NCBI GenBank assembly: GCA_005888335.1
Contig: VAWY01000196.1
Coordinates: 1-7,133 of the forward strand
From: Actinomycetota bacterium
GTDB taxonomy: Bacteria; Actinomycetota; Thermoleophilia; Solirubrobacterales; Solirubrobacteraceae
Direction of reading: 5' to 3'
Length of the DNA stretch: 7,133 nt
The notes beneath the pieces were generated by a model, which saw nothing but the letters and a program-made list of their open reading frames with translations, did not search any database and was not told where the DNA came from. Both the position numbers and the translations under genes were made by a program. Within the stretch, counting starts at the first letter, position 1. Every line of letters begins with the position of its first letter. Of the stretch, positions 4,102 to 7,133 are shown piece after piece.

Positions 4102-6450
4102 CTACGCGCGCGCCGACCTCCGCAGCGGCGACGTCCTGCCCCGCGGCGACCAGCGCCCCGCGTCGACGTTGCGCTTGAAGCCGCGCTGCTGGAAGCGGCC
4201 GTAGCCGAGCACCGGCGCGGCCGCGCGCAGCGCCAGGCGGGGCCAGATCTGGAGCTCTTGCTCGTAGGCGACGAGCGGGAGCATGATCTCGACCTGCGGC
4301 GCGGTCCCGTGGCGTGCTTGGACGGCGAGCGCGGCGGCGGTGATCGCCTCGACCTGGACGTCGTAGATCTCGGGGGCGATGATGCCGAGCCGGGCGCCGC
4401 GGGTGCCGAGCATCGGGTTGGTCTCCTCGAGCTCGCGCACGCGCGCGTAGACGCGTTGGAGTCGGCGGACGTCGTGCGCGCGTTCGGTTCGGGCGCGCTC
4501 GATCTCGAGCGCGAGGTTGGTGGCGTTGGGCAGGAACTCGTGCAGCGGCGGGTCGAGCAGCCGGATCGTCACGGGCAGGCCGGCCATCTCCTCGAACAGC
4601 GCCTCGAAGTCGGAGCGCTGCAGCGGCAGCAGCTGCTCGAGCGCGTGGCGGCGGTCGGCGGTCGAGGACGCCAGGATCATCGCCTGCATCTTGGGCTGGC
4701 GGTCGGCGGCCATGAACATGTGCTCGGTCCGGCACAGCCCGATGCCCTCGGCGCCGAACTCGCGCGCGCGGCGCGCGTCCTCGGGCGTGTCGGCGTTCGC
4801 GCGCACGCCGAGCCGGCGCAGCTCGTCCGTCCAGCTGAGCACCGTCTCGAAGTTGGCGTCGACCGCGGGCTGGGACAGCGGCACGTCGTCGCCGGACACG
4901 CGCCCGGTCGATCCGTCGATCGAGATCAGATCGCCCTCGCGCAGCACGACCTCGCCGGCGCGCAGCTCGAGCCGCTCGAGGTCGACCTGCAGGCCGGCGG
5001 CGCCGGCGACGCAGGGCTTGTCCATGCCGCGGGCGACCAGCGCGGCGTGGCTGGCCTTGCCGCCCTCGGCGGTGAGGATGCCCTGGGCGGCGAAGAAGCC
5101 GTGCACGTCGTCGGCCTCGGTGAACGGCCGCACGAGGATCACCCGATGGCCGCGCTCGGCCCACTCGACCGCGTCCTCGGCCGTGAACACGATCTGGCCC
5201 TTGGCCGCGCCCGGGGAGGCGGCCACGCCGCTGGCCAGGACGCGGAATTCCTGGTCGGCGGCGAAGCTGGGGTGCAGCAGCGCGTCCAGCGACGCCGCGT
5301 CGATCGTCAGCAGCGTCTGCTCGCGCGTCAGCAGTCCTTCGGCGACCGCGTCGACCGCGAACCGGACCGCCGCCTGCGCGGGCCGCTTGGCGACCCTGGT
5401 CTGCAGCAGGTACAGCCGGCCTTCCTCGACGGTGAACTCGACGTCCTGGATGTCGAGGTAGTGGCGCTCCAAGGTGCGCAGGACGTCCATCAGCTCGGCG
5501 TGCACGTCGGGCAGCCAGTCGCGGAGCTCGCGGATGTCGCGCGGCGTGCGGACGCCGGAGACGACGTCCTCGCCCTGCGCGTTGGCCAGGAAGTCGCCCG
5601 ACGGCTGCGGGGCGCCCGTGACCTCGTCGCGGCTGAACCCAACGCCCGAGCCGCTCGTCTCGCCGTTGTTGCCGAATACCATCTGCTGCACGTTGACCGC
5701 CGTGCCCCAGCTGTCGGGGATGCGGTGGATCCGCCGGTAGGTGACGGCGCGATCGCCGGTCCAGGAGTCGAACACCGCGCGGATCGCCTGGCGCAACTGC
5801 TCGTGCGGATCCTGCGGGAAGTCGTACAGCACCGTGAAGCGGTCCGTCAGGTCCGTCAGCTCCCTCAGGGCGTCGACGTCGAGTTCGGTGTCGTCGGTGA
5901 CCCTGCGCTCGGCCTTGACCGCCCTGATCGCGTCCTCGAACCGGTCGCCGGGGATGCCGCGCGAGACGTTGCCGAACATCTGGACGAAGCGCCGGTAGGA
6001 GTCCCACGCGAAGCGCTCGTTGCCGGTGCGTTCCGCGAGCCCTTCGACCGAGGCGTCGTTGAGGCCGAGGTTGAGCACGGTGTCGAGCATCCCGGGCATC
6101 GACTCGCGCGCGCCCGAGCGCACCGACACCAGCAGCGGGTCCTCGACGTCGCCCAGGCGCTTGCCCGTGTGCGCCTCCAGCCGGGCGAGCGTCGCGGCGA
6201 CCTCGCCGGCCATCCCCTCGGGCTCGGTCCGGCCGGCGTTCATGTACGCGACGCACGCCTCGGTGGTGATCGTGAACCCGGCCGGGACGCGGTCGGCGCC
6301 GAGCACGCGGGTCATCTCGGCGACGTTCGCGCCCTTGCCGCCGAGCAGCTCGCGCATGTCCTTCGAGCCGTCGGCGAAGTCGTACACCCACCGCGTGTCC
6401 GGCACGCGCGGATCGCCAGCCGGCGTGGCCACGGCTCCCGGTCGCGTCAT
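4102..6450 (-). CDS. ppdK: Pyruvate phosphate dikinase, C-terminally truncated with a foreign tail
   Basis: The full enzyme interconverts pyruvate + ATP + Pi and PEP + AMP + PPi. This 782-residue product keeps the nucleotide-binding part (about 20-350; LGGKGANVAEM at 36-46, RSGARESMPGML, VFGNNGETSGSGVGFSRD, LLQTR), the phosphohistidine domain (GGKASHAALVARG, phosphocarrier His468) and the start of the PEP/pyruvate barrel (GVRANADT with Arg550, CRTEHMF, IRLLDPPLHEF with Arg630, NPMLGTRG, EIMLPLV). Homology stops near residue 735 (about 4246). The missing part, over 100 residues, normally holds the catalytic Glu of the GTMIE region, Asn-Asp of GTNDLTQ and Cys of GICGEHGG. Residues 736-782 are unrelated. 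The protein might still make phosphohistidine from ATP, but PEP/pyruvate turnover is not expected. The ATG at 6450-6448 overlaps the adenylate kinase stop by ATGA, implying coupled translation. The family is certain; function as read is doubtful. Confidence 0.93.
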   Translation of the reverse strand: MTRPGAVATPAGDPRVPDTRWVYDFADGSKDMRELLGGKGANVAEMTRVLGADRVPAGFTITTEACVAYMNAGRTEPEGMAGEVAATLARLEAHTGKRLGDVEDPLLVSVRSGARESMPGMLDTVLNLGLNDASVEGLAERTGNERFAWDSYRRFVQMFGNVSRGIPGDRFEDAIRAVKAERRVTDDTELDVDALRELTDLTDRFTVLYDFPQDPHEQLRQAIRAVFDSWTGDRAVTYRRIHRIPDSWGTAVNVQQMVFGNNGETSGSGVGFSRDEVTGAPQPSGDFLANAQGEDVVSGVRTPRDIRELRDWLPDVHAELMDVLRTLERHYLDIQDVEFTVEEGRLYLLQTRVAKRPAQAAVRFAVDAVAEGLLTREQTLLTIDAASLDALLHPSFAADQEFRVLASGVAASPGAAKGQIVFTAEDAVEWAERGHRVILVRPFTEADDVHGFFAAQGILTAEGGKASHAALVARGMDKPCVAGAAGLQVDLERLELRAGEVVLREGDLISIDGSTGRVSGDDVPLSQPAVDANFETVLSWTDELRRLGVRANADTPEDARRAREFGAEGIGLCRTEHMFMAADRQPKMQAMILASSTADRRHALEQLLPLQRSDFEALFEEMAGLPVTIRLLDPPLHEFLPNATNLALEIERARTERAHDVRRLQRVYARVRELEETNPMLGTRGARLGIIAPEIYDVQVEAITAAALAVQARHGTAPQVEIMLPLVAYEQELQIWPRLALRAAAPVLGYGRFQQRGFKRNVDAGRWSPRGRTSPLRRSARA

Positions 6451-7133
6451 GACCGCCCCCGCGCGCCGGGCGTGTGAACGAGGACCGCCTCGCTCGGCGT
6501 CCGGCTGAATCGCGTAGCCGGCGCGAGCCCAAGCGAGCCGCGGATCGCCTCCGAGACCGCGTCGGGCGTTGACAGCCCGTTGAAGCTGTGGAGCACGCCG
6601 CGCTCCTCGTAGTAGCCGACGAGCGGCTCGGTCACCTCGTGGTAGACGTCGAGGCGGCGCCGCACGGTCTCGGCGCGGTCGTCGTCGCGAACCGACAGCG
6701 GCTCGCCGTCGTGGTCGCAGACGCCCGGCCGTGCCGGCGGCTGCGTGCGGGCGTTGAAGACGTGCCCCCGCGGGCACGTCAGACGCCCCGAGAGCCGCTC
6801 GACGATGACGGCGTCCGGGGCGTCGAGGAACAGCGCCGCGGTCAGCCGCCGCCCCGCCTTGCCGAGCGGCCGGTCCAGGGCATACGCCTGCGCGGTCGTG
6901 CGCGGGAAGCCGTCCAGCAGGAAACCGCCCGGCCCGGCGGCGTCGAGCTCCTGTAGCAGCATCGAGATCACGAGCTCGTCCGGCACCAGCCGTCCCAGCG
7001 TCATGCTGCTGGTGGCCTGGCGACCGAGGTCGGTGCGCTGGGCGCGATGGCGTCGCAGGATGTCGCCGGTGGACAGATGCGTCAGGCCGAAGTCGTGGCG
7101 AAGCCGGGCGGCCTGCGTGCCCTTGCCGGAGCC
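6447..7133 (-). CDS. adk: Adenylate kinase (5' end outside the window)
   Basis: Adenylate kinase catalyses ATP + AMP to 2 ADP in the cytoplasm. The last 228 residues are visible; only the first few are cut off, since the window begins inside the P-loop (GSGKGTQ at 1-7 of the visible part). Also seen are LSTGDILR (20-27), the AMP-binding LDGFPRT (73-79), a long LID from about 113 with SGRLTCPRGH and CDHDGE, and DDRAETVRRRL, containing LID and core arginines. The LID is of the metal-binding type, but the usual second Cys is Gly, with His next to it, leaving Cys120, possibly His124, Cys139 and Asp142. After the normal end (about 202) there is an extra tail of roughly 25 residues. An internal ATG at 7004 is not the start, because essential motifs precede it. 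The stop overlaps the dikinase start (ATGA). Confidence 0.95.
   Translation of the reverse strand, partial: GSGKGTQAARLRHDFGLTHLSTGDILRRHRAQRTDLGRQATSSMTLGRLVPDELVISMLLQELDAAGPGGFLLDGFPRTTAQAYALDRPLGKAGRRLTAALFLDAPDAVIVERLSGRLTCPRGHVFNARTQPPARPGVCDHDGEPLSVRDDDRAETVRRRLDVYHEVTEPLVGYYEERGVLHSFNGLSTPDAVSEAIRGSLGLAPATRFSRTPSEAVLVHTPGARGRS

Noticed and set aside
2953..6477. A 1174-codon open frame on the plus strand, antisense to the dikinase and membrane-protein genes
   Set aside because: Its His/Arg/Asp/Gly-rich composition is what GC-rich antisense produces, no domain is recognisable, and the minus strand over the same bases carries clear PPDK and membrane-helix sequence.
3014..6532. A 1172-codon open frame on the minus strand overlapping the dikinase
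   Set aside because: It is Arg/Ala-rich without any motif and runs out of phase through the PPDK gene and across the promoter and hairpin region; a shadow frame.

Overview
This is a very GC-rich window with G or C at nearly every third codon position. Every supported gene lies on the minus strand. Base composition, protein style and GTG/TTG starts point to a high-GC Actinomycetota, possibly Thermoleophilia/Solirubrobacterales. That placement is inference from style; no rRNA or marker gene settles it.

Layout, in transcription order from the right edge. (1) Adenylate kinase (7133-6447, 5' end cut by the window edge) overlaps by ATGA with a pyruvate phosphate dikinase gene (6450-4102). The pairing makes metabolic sense because the dikinase reaction produces AMP and adenylate kinase recycles it. 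The dikinase lacks the last part of its catalytic C-terminal barrel and ends in about 47 unrelated residues, so as read it should not make or use PEP. (2) A near-consensus sigma70 promoter (4062-4034) drives a six-helix membrane protein of unknown function (3996-3295). A shorter, diverged tandem copy of its C-terminal half follows (3282-2875), in the same reading frame and separated by one TGA. (3) From about 2874 to 2153 there is no intact gene. It holds a 101-bp segment bounded by perfect 11-bp inverted repeats, a fragment of an L,D-transpeptidase, and the 3' half of a class I (DhnA/FbaB-type) aldolase broken by a frameshift. (4) A small protein with a Lys/Ala-rich, histone H1-like tail (2005-1541) comes next, followed by two hairpins. 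(5) Archease (1368-979) overlaps rtcB (986 to beyond the left edge), giving an RNA-ligase module of cofactor plus enzyme.

No defence system, CRISPR array, transposase, rRNA or tRNA was seen. The most unusual stretch is about 2150-4250, where four adjacent genes are truncated, duplicated or fused. It looks like a scar of repeated deletion and duplication rather than a new functional system.
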